Of a stretch of DNA of 64,000 nucleotides, positions 63,562-64,000 are shown one piece after another. Source of the stretch: Candidatus Hydrogenedentota bacterium. Its GTDB lineage: Bacteria > Hydrogenedentota > Hydrogenedentia > Hydrogenedentales > CAILVY01. Where the stretch lies: NCBI GenBank assembly GCA_029565395.1, contig JAKQOG010000074.1, positions 52,144 through 116,143 of the forward strand, in the 5' to 3' direction. Positions within the stretch are counted from its first letter, which is position 1; each line of letters begins with the position of its first letter. The position numbers and the translations under genes are program-made. The notes beneath the pieces are model-generated. The model saw only the letters and a program-made list of their open reading frames with translations. It was not told where the DNA came from and did not search any database.

Positions 63562-63681
63562 GTCCTCCGTCTTGTCCTCCGTCTTGTCCTCCGTCTTGTC
63601 CCCCTTCTTGTCCTCCGTCTTGTCCCCCTTCTTGTCCTCCGTCTTGTCCCCCTTCTTGTCCTCCGACATGTCCTCCGAAGC
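63562..63681. repeat. 12-bp tandem repeat, 10 units
   Basis: Ten head-to-tail units of GTCCTCCGTCTT and its variant GTCCCCCTTCTT, partly in alternation. On the minus strand they translate as KTED and KKGD, a compositional artefact. Confidence 0.8.
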
Positions 63682-63748
63682 TTTAGCGTAGGAGGAAGCT
63701 TTAGCGTAGGAGGAAGCTTTGTCGTAGGAGGAAGCTTTAGCGAAGGAG
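63677..63748. repeat. 18-bp tandem repeat, 4 units
   Basis: Four units of GAAGCTTTAGCGTAGGAG with one or two substitutions. On the minus strand they read as SSYAKA-type peptide repeats, a pattern I recall from intergenic repeats in metagenome-derived genomes. Confidence 0.75.
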
Positions 63749-63751
63749 GAA

Positions 63752-63770
63752 GTCACGCGCCACGCGTGAC
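63752..63770. repeat. Perfect 8-bp-arm palindrome within repeats
   Basis: Arms GTCACGCG and CGCGTGAC around CCA. It marks the boundary between the 18-bp repeats and the GTCC-rich stretch. Confidence 0.6.
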
Positions 63771-63774
63771 GAAG

Positions 63775-63860
63775 GGGGATCCCCGTCCGTCTCCGTCCGG
63801 TCCATCCCGTCCATGCCCCGTCCATCCCTGCCCGTGTCAGTCCGTGCCCGTCCGTGTCGC
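63775..63860. repeat. GTCCGTCC-type low-complexity repeat, matches 11619-11635
   Basis: Degenerate repeat of GTCC/CCGT words; the 17 bases at 63841-63857 are the exact reverse complement of 11619-11635. Confidence 0.6.
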
Positions 63861-63862
63861 CC

Positions 63863-64000
63863 ACTGACCGCCGATAGCTGCCCGCTGAAAGCTGACCGCT
63901 GAAAGCTGACCGCTGAAAGCTGACCGCTGACCGCTGACCGCTGATAGCTGATAGCTGATAGCTGACTGCTGATGGCTGATAGCTGACCGCTGATAGCTGC
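63863..64000. repeat. 7-bp tandem repeat (GCTGANN), runs off window
   Basis: Nearly twenty heptamers of the form GCTGATA, GCTGACC and GCTGAAA follow each other to the last base. A short copy of the same motif also lies at 63526-63540. Confidence 0.75.

Larger units (their letters stand above)
63467..64000. other. Gene-free region of short tandem repeats, 534 bp to window end
   Basis: The region is filled with three different tandem repeat types in sequence (12-bp, 18-bp and 7-bp units) with a palindrome and a low-complexity GTCC-rich stretch between. The long frames through it translate as simple repeats and lack ribosome sites, so I see no gene. Confidence 0.65.

Noticed and set aside
63562..63748. 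Possible CRISPR array
   Set aside because: Units are contiguous 12- and 18-bp repeats without unique spacers.
63463..63864. Open frame through the terminal repeats (KTED/SSYAKA repeats)
   Set aside because: Translation of 12- and 18-bp tandem repeats, no ribosome site, no fold.

Overview
The window reads like a chromosomal segment of an uncultured anaerobic bacterium of PVC or Hydrogenedentota type. This is an inference from gene content. The indicators are a trimeric electron-bifurcating [FeFe] hydrogenase, two Tat-exported sulfatases, DUF1080 and Gfo/Idh/MocA proteins, an HzsA-like diheme beta-propeller protein, PQQ-propeller proteins, and a leucine-rich repeat protein with tandem dockerin-like motifs and a Gly-Glu linker. 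No rRNA, tRNA, CRISPR array, transposase or phage gene was recognised.

Layout. Positions 1-7300 are mostly housekeeping: the 3' part of nadA, a small protein, a PHP phosphoesterase, a zinc-ribbon peptide, an antitoxin-like peptide, a YhaM-type exoribonuclease, two uncharacterised proteins and a divergent chorismate synthase. Positions 7470-11294 encode a very large secreted subtilisin. Positions 11900-19480 hold the most interesting unit: a promoter with a Rex-like operator, rex, hydC, hydB, hydA, then a histidine kinase fused to a hydrogenase-like H-cluster domain, then a stand-alone receiver. Positions 19525-23731 carry the HzsA-like protein, an ammonium transporter and PII. Positions 23759-32355 (minus strand) are a glycan-use operon with a sugar ABC importer, an SGNH-TPR membrane protein, an alpha/beta hydrolase and a sulfatase. 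Positions 32523-33177 are a MntA-HepT toxin-antitoxin pair. Positions 33194-36553 hold a second sugar catabolic operon.

Positions 36726-50585 carry a PAS-GGDEF-like protein, a PQQ propeller with a methyltransferase-like insert, a second sulfatase, the LRR protein, a glycosyltransferase plus sugar kinase pair, a membrane M28 peptidase and a large glycosidase-like protein. Positions 50586-52070 are largely non-coding and contain a striking set of inverted repeats that can fold as a three-way junction. An AT-rich candidate lipoprotein gene follows, then a three-gene surface-polysaccharide operon (minus strand, 53434-58589). The last genes are a second sugar importer whose binding protein is fused to a permease, its partner permease and an MtaA-like methyltransferase. 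The window ends inside several families of short tandem repeats.

How it fits together. The organism appears to take up and degrade sulfated or uronic-acid-containing glycans, to dispose of reductant as H2 through a bifurcating hydrogenase, and to control that hydrogenase by NADH/NAD+ ratio (Rex) and perhaps by H2 or redox state (the H-cluster kinase and receiver). Neither sugar importer has its ATPase gene nearby, so both probably share one encoded elsewhere.
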